A stretch of 64,000 bases of DNA from Paenibacillus_E violae (GCF_032461945.1 NZ_JAWCUD010000008.1:248001-312000); one strand, 5' to 3'. Shown: positions 33,435 to 42,452, counted from the stretch's first letter. Notes: generated by a model from the sequence alone, not told the origin. Program-made: numbers and translations.

Positions 33435-36269
33435 TTAACTTTTTACTGTAACCGGAATGTCAGAGAGATTGGTGGTCAGTTTGCGATAATCCTCCTGAAC
33501 ATGCGCAGCAATATGGTACCATTGGTAATTTTTCTGCAGCAGCTGGTAGGCGCTGTCGGCCATTTTGGCGGCTAATTTGGGATGCAGCAGCATTTCGGAA
33601 ATATGCCATGCCAGCGAATCGACGTGTCCCGGCAGAGCTTTGTAGCCGTCCACGCCATGCCGAATGATTTCAGCCAGACCGCCTGTATCCGAGAGAACGA
33701 GTGGCCGCCGACTGGCCATAGCCTCTAAAGCAACGATTCCGAATGGCTCATACAAGCTCGGTATGACACAAACATTGGCATATTGATAGAGCTGGGCACG
33801 GTAGCTATCATCTATGAAACCAGTAAATAAGATGCGATCTCCTAAATGGGCCGCTAACGCGCGAAGTTCGTTTTCCATCGGTCCTGAGCCGGCAATGATG
33901 AGCTTTGCTTGCGGCACATGCGTTAAGATGCCCGGCATGGCATGGATGAGCGTGTGAATTCCCTTTTCATAAACAAGCCTGCCAATATAGAAAATGACTT
34001 TATCCTGTTTCGCAATTTCACGAGGACGTTTCCCTGTTTCCTTGCCGGATGACAGAGAGAGCTGAATGCCATTTGGATGAACGGTGACTTTATCCGGAGG
34101 CAAGCTGAAGATGCGGACAACTTCCTCTTTCATATAGGAGCTGCAAACAAAAACGCGGTTGGCCTCATATGTCAGTTTCCACTCTAACTGATGAATTTTG
34201 CGCTGTAAGTCGGAGCCCAAATTCCCTTGATTTCTTCCCCATTCCGTCGCATGAATCGTCGCTATCAAAGGGATGTTGTAACTCATTTTTATTTCTCTCG
34301 CAGCGTGAAAAACCATCCAATCATGTGCATGTAGCAGATCAATGCGGCCGCCATTATGCACCCAATTGACCAAATGATCCGTCATGGCCAGATTCATTTC
34401 GAAAGTCCAGTGATAAAAGGATGTATCACCGGAATGCTGAACAGGCAATCGATGGACATAGACGCCATTTTTATTCTCAAAAGAAGGTGCGCCGTCATAG
34501 GACGTCGTGATGACATGCACTATTTCTCCAAGGGAAGCAAGGGCTTCCGACAGTTCATGGACGGCTTTCGATAAACCGCCGACTTGTTTGGGCGGATATT
34601 CCCACGCCAGCATGAACACATTGTGGCGATGTTTTGTAGCTTCGAGTAAGTCTTCCCATTCACTTCTGCTAGGAATAATAGGAATAGGCGACTGGAGGCT
34701 GACGCTTCTGAAAGCTTGATACTCGACATCCGGAAGGCAATGATCGTGCTCCTCTAATGCAGCAAGGAAATCCTCATCGATCTGATAACGATTCAATTGA
34801 TCACAAAGTTGGTGGAAGCAGCCTAGATGGTTTTTTATCCGGCGGCTGGCATAATCAGCATAGGTTGCCGAGTCCATCAGGAAGGCCCAATCGCTGCTCT
34901 GAGCCAGCATGAGCTCTCTGGCGGCTTGATTCAATGCACGCTGGAACACATCGGCGTTTGCTTTGTCAGCGTGATTGAGATGCTCCTGATTTGCGGCTAA
35001 GTGAATCATCCGCTTCTCCGCTTCATGAAGATGACGGTAAATCCAGTCATTGCTTGCTTGCAACCATGTTTCAGAGTTGTGGTTGCGCCCTGTGCTGGAA
35101 GGGTTCAATTGGCCGACACCGGCCGTTGGATACTCATCTAGGTATTCGCTGGGTGTTATCATTCTCACCGCCGTCTGATCGAGAAACATTTTGCGGCAAA
35201 GCTGCTCCAGAAAGTGGGGACCTTCATACCACCAATGCCCAAAAATTTCCGCATGATAAGAGGAGACGATAACCGGTTTTCGGTCCAGCCAGCGACGCGC
35301 TTTTTGCACCTGCTTTTGGCGATGTTTGAGAAAATCATCGGCATGCTCTTCCGCTCTTTCGGAGGCGCGTGCCGGATGATAAGGCATTTTGAGCCGGCCT
35401 TTACTTGTATTGCGGTCGTATTTGAACCCTGCGTCGTTAGCCGAATAATAATCTCGATAAAGAAAATCGCTGCTATACCCATCCTCAGGTGAGCAAATTT
35501 GATGAATAGATGCTAGATCGCATGGAAAAGCCGTCATGCCGTCAGTCGACGTCAGCAACGGAGCCAACTGTTCACGATGGGGGTGAGGGGATGCAAAAGC
35601 AACGGCGGTTGCGTCCGTGAAAATATACCGAATGCCGGCTTCGCTCAAAATCCGCTCAATCCCCGGCGTATAACCGCATTCGGGTAACCAGAATCCGCGC
35701 GGCTTTTGATCGAAATAACGCTCAAAATCTTTCACCGCCGTTAGAATCTGAGCCCTGATGGATTCTTCCGTTTGCATCAAAGGCAGATAGGCGTGTGTAG
35801 CGGCAGATGTTACGATTTCTATATGACCTAATTCTTGAAAATGTTTGAAGGCGACAATGACATTTCCGTCATAACTTTCGTACAAATCCTGCAGCTTTTG
35901 GAATCTTTGCGAATACTGGTAGGCAGCCGGGAGGAGGACGGGGTCCTGTTGTAACCGAACCTGTTCGCTATCTGTAAGCGTAATAAGCTTTTGGAGATAA
36001 ACACGATATTTGGCTTGCCAGAACGGATCGCTGAACAGAGATAACAGTGTCGGAGTTATGGAAAAGGTCATGCGGAAATCAATTTGATCTTGCGAGAGTT
36101 GTTGCATGACTTCCAATAATGGCAAATACGTTTCTGTCATAGCTTCAAAAAACCAACGTTCTTCCAACGCAGTGTCCGGACTTTGATGGCTGATATAAGG
36201 AAGATGAGCATGCAGGACGAGGGCGAAATACCCCTTAATCTCAGGCTTTGATTTCAAGCGATTAATCAA
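33435..36269 (-). CDS. GH57-GT4 fusion protein 2, GH57 acid/base residue replaced
   Basis: A 944-residue paralogue of the protein at 27043-29964. The GH57 part has LVLHAHLPYISH, Glu197 in GFWLPECGYTP, and ARELMLAQSSDW. In the fourth motif the expected Asp is His339 (SYHAEIFGHWWYEG; codon CAT), and about 20 residues before this motif are missing compared with protein 1. Hydrolase/branching activity may therefore be lost or altered. The GT4 part looks complete: FMLAWEYPPKQVGGLSKAVH, LLHAHDWMVF, FYIGRLVYEKGIHTLIHAM, PSLYEPFGIVALEAMAS. The TTG 36269 lies nine bases after the stop of a DUF4912 gene whose GAGGTGA end supplies the ribosome site. Possibly a GT with a structural GH57 module. Confidence 0.87.
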   Translation of the reverse strand: MINRLKSKPEIKGYFALVLHAHLPYISHQSPDTALEERWFFEAMTETYLPLLEVMQQLSQDQIDFRMTFSITPTLLSLFSDPFWQAKYRVYLQKLITLTDSEQVRLQQDPVLLPAAYQYSQRFQKLQDLYESYDGNVIVAFKHFQELGHIEIVTSAATHAYLPLMQTEESIRAQILTAVKDFERYFDQKPRGFWLPECGYTPGIERILSEAGIRYIFTDATAVAFASPHPHREQLAPLLTSTDGMTAFPCDLASIHQICSPEDGYSSDFLYRDYYSANDAGFKYDRNTSKGRLKMPYHPARASERAEEHADDFLKHRQKQVQKARRWLDRKPVIVSSYHAEIFGHWWYEGPHFLEQLCRKMFLDQTAVRMITPSEYLDEYPTAGVGQLNPSSTGRNHNSETWLQASNDWIYRHLHEAEKRMIHLAANQEHLNHADKANADVFQRALNQAARELMLAQSSDWAFLMDSATYADYASRRIKNHLGCFHQLCDQLNRYQIDEDFLAALEEHDHCLPDVEYQAFRSVSLQSPIPIIPSRSEWEDLLEATKHRHNVFMLAWEYPPKQVGGLSKAVHELSEALASLGEIVHVITTSYDGAPSFENKNGVYVHRLPVQHSGDTSFYHWTFEMNLAMTDHLVNWVHNGGRIDLLHAHDWMVFHAAREIKMSYNIPLIATIHATEWGRNQGNLGSDLQRKIHQLEWKLTYEANRVFVCSSYMKEEVVRIFSLPPDKVTVHPNGIQLSLSSGKETGKRPREIAKQDKVIFYIGRLVYEKGIHTLIHAMPGILTHVPQAKLIIAGSGPMENELRALAAHLGDRILFTGFIDDSYRAQLYQYANVCVIPSLYEPFGIVALEAMASRRPLVLSDTGGLAEIIRHGVDGYKALPGHVDSLAWHISEMLLHPKLAAKMADSAYQLLQKNYQWYHIAAHVQEDYRKLTTNLSDIPVTVKS

Positions 36270-36278
36270 AACTTATCG

Positions 36279-36758
36279 TCACCTCGGTTCTCCCCAATTC
36301 TCTTCCGAATCTTTGGGGGTTGCGACACAATTGGATCGAAGTAAAGGGATGAACTCATGCTCCCACGTATACGTCCCTACATCCACGATATAGTTGCGAT
36401 TAGCCCCAGCTTGATGCAAGTAGGCATGCGTAGTTTCGGGCGGTATGGTTGTATCCCAGGAGGTATGGGCATTATGTCCATTAAAGAGTACATGGGTCAC
36501 ATCGTACAAACGGATGACACACGGCATGGCGCCGAAGTCGCATTCAAAATGCTGGGACACCAGCCACCTGCGCCTGTCAGATATTTCCCAATATACATAG
36601 AGCGAATTTGTACCTACAACCATAAGATGGAGTAAGTCCTTGTAATATCTTCCAGGAACCTCATACTCCGAGATTGGTGAAGCTTTCAAGGCTATTCCTC
36701 TTTTCTGGGCAATCGCATTTCTGGCGACCATTTTCTTGTAAAAGCATTCGCTTTTCAA
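36279..36758 (-). CDS. DUF4912 protein 1
   Basis: A 159-residue DUF4912 protein. DLLHLMVVGTNSLYVYWEIS, VIRLYDVT and YIVDVGTYTWEHEFIPLLRS align with the other DUF4912 protein in this cluster. The start is uncertain: TTG 36758 and ATG 36731 both lack a clear ribosome site, and the N-terminal 25 basic residues may not be translated. First gene of the upstream transcription unit of the glucan cluster, directly followed by GH57-GT4 fusion 2. The same gene pair occurs twice in 9 kb, which points to a functional unit. Confidence 0.77.
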   Translation of the reverse strand: MKSECFYKKMVARNAIAQKRGIALKASPISEYEVPGRYYKDLLHLMVVGTNSLYVYWEISDRRRWLVSQHFECDFGAMPCVIRLYDVTHVLFNGHNAHTSWDTTIPPETTHAYLHQAGANRNYIVDVGTYTWEHEFIPLLRSNCVATPKDSEENWGEPR

Positions 36759-36909
36759 CAGAAAAATATGCGTGGATTGCTAAAATCTAGATGTCTCGTA
36801 AAAAAGGAATTTCACACTTTTAAGGCGAATATATTGGATTAATCCGGGTGACAAAGATGATGCTATGATGCAAGTTTTCCTCACGGAAAACGCAAAGGGA
36901 GTGATATCG

Positions 36910-37332
36910 ATGAGTTTTTGTTGTGGCGCTAGTATGATTGGAACAAAAGGTACATTGAAGCACATCCGTACACAAATTCATAATGTGCCGATTCTCTTCT
37001 GCCCGGTATGTCACCACATTGAGGTTCACTATCTGGTAGAGAACGAATACGAAATATTGGCGGAATACGCCCACGGTGATGGGGCTGCCGAGGTTGATTT
37101 TGTAGAATACGTAGATGGGAAAGACCATCTGCTGCATGACAATTGTGTGAATCATGAAGGCGAAGAGCCTATGGATATTGTGCGCAGCCAAATCGATATG
37201 GCGCTGGATCTGCTCATGGTGGCCAAATCCTTAGCGGATGCCGAATGGGAAGATCAGCTCATGAAACGATTGAAAATGCTGAGTGTACGCCGCGATAAGC
37301 TGAAAAACAAAAAAACCTCCAAGCCCATGTAG
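36910..37332 (+). CDS. conserved hypothetical protein with Cys-pair motif
   Basis: A 140-residue soluble protein. The ATG at 36910 follows AAGGGAGTGAT. CCGAS near the N-terminus and CPVC near residue 31 could bind zinc as a small ribbon. Next comes an acidic region (VENEYEILAEYAHGDGAAEV) and a helical C-terminal third with basic residues. It is divergent from the glucan cluster and has its own terminator. No family was recognised with confidence; a zinc-binding regulatory or adaptor protein is one possibility. Confidence 0.65.
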   Translation: MSFCCGASMIGTKGTLKHIRTQIHNVPILFCPVCHHIEVHYLVENEYEILAEYAHGDGAAEVDFVEYVDGKDHLLHDNCVNHEGEEPMDIVRSQIDMALDLLMVAKSLADAEWEDQLMKRLKMLSVRRDKLKNKKTSKPM

Positions 37333-37345
37333 AGGTTCTAATGAT

Positions 37346-37389
37346 AAAAGCCGCTATCTTTTCCTAACGGAAGAGAGAGCGGCTTTTTG
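37346..37389. terminator. bidirectional terminator
   Basis: AAAAGCCGCT and AGCGGCTTTTT close a long loop between the Cys-pair gene and the convergent response regulator gene. Confidence 0.85.
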
Positions 37390-37400
37390 TTTGGATGAGT

Positions 37401-38201
37401 CTAGACTTGGTCATGTATTTCCTGGAGCAATCGCCCGAACTCTTTTTGCAGACTTCTGCTTAAAGGGATTTTTATCGGCGTATGATTCAAGTGAATAAGA
37501 AATCTGCGGGATGTAGGAAACCCGCTTTCCTTCACATAGCTGACAACATGCCGCATATTGACAAGAAAGCCCTTGAAGGGGCTGAACATCAGTGGTGAGC
37601 TCTGAGATAAGATGTCCGATAAATTGGTGCTGGAATCCATATGTGCACCATTCTTGAGATGAATTCTTGATAATCGCTTGTCCTCTTTCTCGATGAAAAG
37701 AATCGATTCCTCTGAGATAGGCAACTGCGATTTTTGATTTTTTACAGTAATCCAATTTATTTTCATTGGGGGCGGCGCTTGCTGCGCATGATTGCGTTCC
37801 AATTGAATTTCGGCGATGGCCTTTCGAATGGCAGCTTGAAACTTAGGCAGCATGACGGGCTTTGACAAGAAATAAACAGAACCCAGGTCATGAAAACTCG
37901 TGAGGATATGATCGATATTGGTCGTTCCGCTAACCATGATGACCTTCTGCTGATAACCGGCTCTGCGTAATGTCTGTACCATGGTAATGCCGTCCAGATT
38001 GCCTTCCAAGCCAATATCGACGAGCAGGATATCCGGAAGAAGCTGGTCATACATCCGAATGAATTGTTCGCCATCCGCGGCGATCGAGACGACATCCAAT
38101 CCGCACTGCTGACAATAGCTTTCAAGTAATTTACCAACCCAATGATTATCTTCCACAATGGCAACGGTGTAATGAAGCCCCATACGATCATCGCACTCCA
38201 T
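37401..38201 (-). CDS. LytTR-family response regulator
   Basis: A two-component response regulator of 266 residues. The receiver domain (about 10-130) has VAIVEDNHW, the phosphoacceptor Asp62 in LLVDIGLEG, VSGTTN and the FLSKPV lysine. A linker leads to a C-terminal LytTR DNA-binding domain (about 160-260) with ILFIEKEDKRLSRIHL and FSPFKGFLVNMRHV. The start is uncertain between ATG 38201 and ATG 38183. No histidine kinase gene is adjacent. A divergent gene encodes a membrane protein resembling a kinase sensor without the catalytic domain, which may or may not be connected. Confidence 0.87.
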   Translation of the reverse strand: MECDDRMGLHYTVAIVEDNHWVGKLLESYCQQCGLDVVSIAADGEQFIRMYDQLLPDILLVDIGLEGNLDGITMVQTLRRAGYQQKVIMVSGTTNIDHILTSFHDLGSVYFLSKPVMLPKFQAAIRKAIAEIQLERNHAQQAPPPMKINWITVKNQKSQLPISEESILFIEKEDKRLSRIHLKNGAHMDSSTNLSDILSQSSPLMFSPFKGFLVNMRHVVSYVKESGFPTSRRFLIHLNHTPIKIPLSRSLQKEFGRLLQEIHDQV

Positions 38202-38357
38202 TTCTCTCGATCATCCATGCATTCTGTCAGCTCATGCTCAGAAACAGCCAACTTAGTCCACATTGAACGCAAAAGAGCTATTATCCTGTATAATTCTAGT
38301 TGTAGAGTTAAGTGACGTAATTTCTAAAGAGCAAGCTTAGAAATGAGGGGTTAGTCT

Positions 38358-38987
38358 TTGTTTACATGGGCGATATTTATCTTGACCTGTCTTGATTTTG
38401 TTCCCATGATTCTATTCTCATTGGTTCTATTCAGACAAAAAATAAAGCCGCACAGGTTGCCGATTGCTTTGGCATTCCTTGCTGGAACGTTGGTTACATA
38501 CCTTGGCCAAAGGCCTATTTTATACATAAGTATCATCTGTGTGCTATTAATATCTGTTTGGAGATTTTATCCGATACCTGCCGTCATTCTCGCATTATCC
38601 GGATATATCCTGTCTGTGATTGTATCGACAGGCGTCTTTGCGATATGGGAACTGACTCCGCTCACGTCGTATGTGTCTATGAAAAATGATCCGGATGAGT
38701 TCGTTATCGTCCTGCTGTTGGCATTAGGCGCGAAATGCGGTATTCTTGCAGGTTTACATAAACTTCGCCTTGGTTTTACATTCTTGACGCATTACACGCG
38801 AATAATGCCAACCAAAGAAAATGCAGGCTTCTATCTTTTTATTATTGTCGTGATGGTTGGAATTATTTACCGACATTCCTATCCAAACAATGTGCTAAGC
38901 GCACTGATGCCGATTCAAATGCTTGGTATCGCAACAGCTCTATTCATCTATGTTATGCTAGGTAAGGAGCTTAGCTTTCAACGATAA
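38358..38987 (+). CDS. multi-pass membrane protein of unknown function
   Basis: A 209-residue protein with about six hydrophobic helices and short loops. The start is TTG 38358, seven bases after GAGGGG. The helix arrangement resembles the sensor part of AgrC-like kinases, but there is no kinase domain. Its last 30 bases overlap the 3' end of the convergent XRE regulator gene (38958-38987), so the two transcripts are complementary there. No known family could be named. Confidence 0.65.
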   Translation: MFTWAIFILTCLDFVPMILFSLVLFRQKIKPHRLPIALAFLAGTLVTYLGQRPILYISIICVLLISVWRFYPIPAVILALSGYILSVIVSTGVFAIWELTPLTSYVSMKNDPDEFVIVLLLALGAKCGILAGLHKLRLGFTFLTHYTRIMPTKENAGFYLFIIVVMVGIIYRHSYPNNVLSALMPIQMLGIATALFIYVMLGKELSFQR

Positions 38988-39599
38988 GGGATGGGCATCG
39001 CCATCGGCCTGAGCAGTAGCGCCCGTATTGCGAGCCACATAATCCACAAGGGTTTGATGATATTTCATCTGCGCCATGGCAGCGATAGTAACATAAGGTC
39101 CATCTTCATAAGCATCAAAATAAAGTTTGCCTTCCGAGGGGGCATACTTTTTTATTTTGTTCAGATTGACGAACAGGTGCATATCCATTTTTGCAAATTG
39201 AAGATCCATTAATGCTTCTATGAAACTAGTAAAAGCCACGAGTGATTCTACGTTTTCTTCCACCATTCCATCTTGTGAGACGTACTTGATTGATTTCGTA
39301 CCGAACTCCACATACCAGACATTATCTAAACGGATTTCGTTAGGCGTCTGCCAAGATGACGCTTCTTCCAGATATCCGGCTTTCATTAAAAGATCCGTGT
39401 AAGGATATTGATAAGCTTGCGAAAGCTTCCTTAAGGTGTCAGGGGATGGCTTGATGATGTCATTCGTGGTACGATTACGTCCAAGCTCTAAGTCTCGGAT
39501 GTACGCATGAGACAGGCCGCTTTTGCTGGCAACTTTGCGCAAGGACATTTTGCCTCGCAGCGTCTCTAGAAACTTGCCAAATTGATTACCTTGTTCCAA
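38958..39599 (-). CDS. XRE-family transcriptional regulator
   Basis: A 213-residue protein with an N-terminal helix-turn-helix (SLRKVASKSGLSHAYIRDLELGR, residues ~19-41, split here by the usual turn SGLS) and a C-terminal domain of unknown fold containing WYVEFGTKSIKYVSQDG. The start is TTG 39599, eight bases after AAGGAGG; a GTG at 39608 abuts the ribosome site. Its 3' end overlaps the membrane protein gene. It reads away from sigI. Target genes are unknown. Confidence 0.85.
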   Translation of the reverse strand: MEQGNQFGKFLETLRGKMSLRKVASKSGLSHAYIRDLELGRNRTTNDIIKPSPDTLRKLSQAYQYPYTDLLMKAGYLEEASSWQTPNEIRLDNVWYVEFGTKSIKYVSQDGMVEENVESLVAFTSFIEALMDLQFAKMDMHLFVNLNKIKKYAPSEGKLYFDAYEDGPYVTIAAMAQMKYHQTLVDYVARNTGATAQADGDAHPLSLKAKLLT

Positions 39600-39742
39600 A
39601 TGAAACACCTCCTTACCTTAATTGTAAAGGATTCTAGTTTAAATTGAAATCGTCTACAAAGGTTTTATTTCCCAGTAGGTGCTCATTTGGACATCTATGT
39701 TATAATAAATTTGCTTTTTATTTCTTTTTTACATATGCTGTA

Positions 39743-39773
39743 CCCCCCGAATTGATATACATAAGGACGAAAT
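39743..39773 (+). promoter_or_regulatory. candidate SigI-type promoter of sigI
   Basis: CCCCCC (39743-39748) and CGAAAT (39768-39773), 19 bp apart. They resemble the C-rich -35 and CGAA -10 elements recalled for SigI promoters, which would make sigI-rsgI autoregulated. Confidence 0.55.
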
Positions 39774-39795
39774 TACTATACTGTGAGGTGGAAAG

Positions 39796-40575
39796 GTGCT
39801 ACTGGTACTATTCAAAAGGTTCCTTGGAAAAAAGGAATCCCAGGGTCAAAGTGAATCCTATGCCTCTTCCCTTGAGGTTACCATACATCAAATTCAATCC
39901 GGAGACCTAAGACTTAGGAATCAATTTATTTCAGACTATCAGCCCTATGTGGCTAAGGTGACAAGCAGGTTCTGTAAAAGGTATATAGATCCGGCTAGGG
40001 ACGATGAATTCAGCATTGCTTTAGGGGCATTTAACGAAGCCATTAATCAATATTCTTCTGTGATGGGGAGATCTTTCCTCGGGTTTGCCGAAACTGTCAT
40101 GCGGAGAAGGTTAATTGATTTCTTGCGGAAAGAACAACGTTTCAAAGGACAGATTCCTTATAGTTCATTCGATCAGGAAGATGATGAAGATAACCTACTC
40201 AATCCGATTGAGGTTCATCAAGCGATAGAAGCTTATGAAAAGCAAAAAGGACTTGAAGAACGGCGAAGTGAAATTATGGATTTCAGTCGCTGCTTAAGTG
40301 ACTTTGATATCGATTTCTCTGAGTTGACGGAAGCCTCTCCTAAACATGACGATTCCAGACAGATGCTTTTCGGCATCGGTCGGACGCTGGCACAGGATGC
40401 GGAACTTATGCGGACTCTTCTAACGAAACGGCAGCTACCCATTAAAGAGCTGCTGGAGCAAGTACAGGTTTCTAGAAAAACCTTGGAGCGCAACCGTAAG
40501 TATTTGATAGCTATCGCTCTCATTTACAACGGACCATACCCTTACTTGCGGGATTATTTACAGATTCGAGAATGA
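39796..40575 (+). CDS. sigI: RNA polymerase sigma factor SigI
   Basis: A 259-residue sigma factor of the SigI class, known for heat shock and cell-wall stress in Bacillus and for polysaccharide sensing in clostridia. The sigma-2 region includes IQSGDLRLRNQFISDYQPYV and EFSIALGAFNEAINQY; the characteristic SigI C-domain includes LTKRQLPIKELLEQVQVS and RNRKYLIAIALIYNGPYPYL. The GTG at 39796 follows GTGAGGTGG. It precedes rsgI, its membrane anti-sigma factor. Confidence 0.93.
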   Translation: MLLVLFKRFLGKKESQGQSESYASSLEVTIHQIQSGDLRLRNQFISDYQPYVAKVTSRFCKRYIDPARDDEFSIALGAFNEAINQYSSVMGRSFLGFAETVMRRRLIDFLRKEQRFKGQIPYSSFDQEDDEDNLLNPIEVHQAIEAYEKQKGLEERRSEIMDFSRCLSDFDIDFSELTEASPKHDDSRQMLFGIGRTLAQDAELMRTLLTKRQLPIKELLEQVQVSRKTLERNRKYLIAIALIYNGPYPYLRDYLQIRE

Positions 40576-40604
40576 GGACGGCATTAAGAAAGGAAGAACA
40601 GCGC

Positions 40605-42044
40605 ATGAACAAGGGAATCGTAATGGAAATTAGCGACAGCTCCATTATTGTCATGAGTCCAGAGGGTCGATTTGAGAAGCTCCCTAAGGGAACACGAAAT
40701 TGTGAAGTAGGAGAAGAAATCCTGTTCGCACCTGCGACAAGACGTTTCCGGGTACCGCAAATAGGGATTCTTTCTGGTTTGGCCGCCGCAATTATCGTGT
40801 GCTTTGTCTTGGTATCCACTTTAACGGGAAGTGTGCCAGGTGGCCAAGTGGTTGCTTACGTAACCATAGATATCAATCCAAGTATCGAAATTGGGATTGA
40901 TAACGAAGAGGTTGTTCAAGATCTGCAGGGTTTAAACTCAGACGGCGATGAGTTAATCAGCACCTTGGAGTACAAGGGCAAGTCGTTAGAAGCTGTTACC
41001 TCAGACATCTTGGATAAAGCGGAGCAGGGTGCCCTTGCAAAAGGGGAAGGTGATATTATCATCTCATCTACAGTCGTAGAACAAAAAGCAGCGGTGAATG
41101 ATGAGGCGATTGCCACCAAATTGAAGAATCAGGTGAGCAAACATATTGAACAATCGCATCCCGATCAAGTCAAAAACTATGAAGTGACTGCGTTCGCAGC
41201 ACCGCAAGAAGTGAGACAAGAAGCTAAGGCCAGCGGTGTATCCGCAGGGAAATATGCCATCTATCTCAATGCGGTAGACAACGGGGCAAAAGTATCGCTG
41301 GATGACATCAAAAGCGTCTCCATTCATCAGCTGGCCAAAGAAAACGGCGGGATCGACAAGCTGGTGCCATCATCGAAGCCTATCGATAAGTCTTCCCTGC
41401 AAAGACTTGTCGCCGATGAAAAATCAGGGAAATTGAGTGAGCGAATTCAGCAAATTCAAAATGACCGAGATAAAGGCAAAAGCAATGCAAGCAATGATAA
41501 AAACGATAAGAGCGATAAGAGTGACAAGAACGACAAAAATGGCAATGGCAATAATAACAATACCAAGTTCGGTAAAAACGAAAATAATGGCAAGCCTAGT
41601 GTGAAGCCGACACCTACGCCTACGCCAAGAAACAATCGCAATGACAGCAAGAACGGCCAGGATGTTAAAAACGGTCGTGACGATAGAGATGACAATAATG
41701 ACAATAATGACAAGAATGGCAAAAACGACAACGATAATAAAAACGGCAAAGATAACAACGGCAAGGATAATGACGATGAGGACAAAAATTCATCAAAACC
41801 AGGCCGTAAGGACAACAATGACGATGATCCGAAAAATGGATCATCGTCAAAGCCACAAGAGACCCCAAAGCCTAGTGTAAAGCCTACCGTCAAACCAACA
41901 AGCACGAGCAAGCCGACGGCAAAACCGACAGCGAAACCGACGGCAAAGCCGACATCGACTCCAAAGTCAGACAATGATAACAATTTTAATTGGAATTGGG
42001 GCAATCGGGATTGGGGACAGAAGAAAGACGGCAAGGATGATTGA
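40605..42044 (+). CDS. rsgI: anti-sigma-I factor RsgI
   Basis: A 479-residue membrane protein that holds SigI inactive. The N-terminal anti-sigma domain (MNKGIVMEISDSSIIVMSPE) is followed by one transmembrane helix (IGILSGLAAAIIVCFVLVST). An external RsgI domain with YVTIDINPSIEIGIDNE comes next, then a long Asp/Asn/Lys low-complexity region and Pro-Thr/Lys-Pro-Thr repeats. No recognisable carbohydrate-binding domain is visible at the C-terminus, unlike clostridial RsgI sensors. The ATG at 40605 follows AAAGGAAG; an ATG at 40572 overlapping the sigI stop lacks a ribosome site. Confidence 0.92.
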   Translation: MNKGIVMEISDSSIIVMSPEGRFEKLPKGTRNCEVGEEILFAPATRRFRVPQIGILSGLAAAIIVCFVLVSTLTGSVPGGQVVAYVTIDINPSIEIGIDNEEVVQDLQGLNSDGDELISTLEYKGKSLEAVTSDILDKAEQGALAKGEGDIIISSTVVEQKAAVNDEAIATKLKNQVSKHIEQSHPDQVKNYEVTAFAAPQEVRQEAKASGVSAGKYAIYLNAVDNGAKVSLDDIKSVSIHQLAKENGGIDKLVPSSKPIDKSSLQRLVADEKSGKLSERIQQIQNDRDKGKSNASNDKNDKSDKSDKNDKNGNGNNNNTKFGKNENNGKPSVKPTPTPTPRNNRNDSKNGQDVKNGRDDRDDNNDNNDKNGKNDNDNKNGKDNNGKDNDDEDKNSSKPGRKDNNDDDPKNGSSSKPQETPKPSVKPTVKPTSTSKPTAKPTAKPTAKPTSTPKSDNDNNFNWNWGNRDWGQKKDGKDD

Positions 42045-42054
42045 TGAGTTAATA

Positions 42055-42088
42055 ACCCTGAGACACTTTGAGTGTCTCAGGTTTTTTT
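42055..42088 (+). terminator. terminator after rsgI
   Basis: CCTGAGACACT and AGTGTCTCAGG, a perfect 11-pair stem with a TTG loop and seven Ts. Confidence 0.95.
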
Positions 42089-42173
42089 ATTGGGGGGAGC
42101 GGTGGCAGGGGGGCCGTCTACCCCGATCATTTACTCGGATCGATTAACGCTGCGACGACGCAACCGGTGCACA

Positions 42174-42430
42174 CTGACAAGCTGCTCCAGCTAACTCCGC
42201 CAAGAGACTAGACTGACAAGCTGCTCCAGCAACTCCGCCAAGAGACTAGTTTGACAAGCTACCCCAGCTAACTCTACCAAGAGAGTAGACTGACAAGCTG
42301 CCCCAGCTAACTCCACCAAGAGAGTAGACTGACAAGCTGCCCCAGCTAACTCCACCAAGAGACTAGACTGATAAACGGCCATAACCAACTCCGCCAACGG
42401 TCTACTTCGACCTGCTACCCCAACCTGCTT
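42174..42430. repeat. 39-bp tandem repeat array
   Basis: Units starting with CTGACAAGCTGC begin at 42174, 42213, 42251, 42290, 42329 and 42368, with a decayed copy near 42406; the period is 39 (twice 38). Because 39 is divisible by three, a minus-strand frame stays open through it, but no ribosome site or protein family supports translation. It adjoins the four-palindrome element at 42453. Confidence 0.85.
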
Positions 42431-42452
42431 ACGAAATCTACAGGGTCTCCCC

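Noticed and set aside
41456..42034. Ser/Leu/Phe-rich frame antisense to rsgI
   Set aside because: A mirror image of the Asp/Lys/Asn low-complexity coding region of rsgI.
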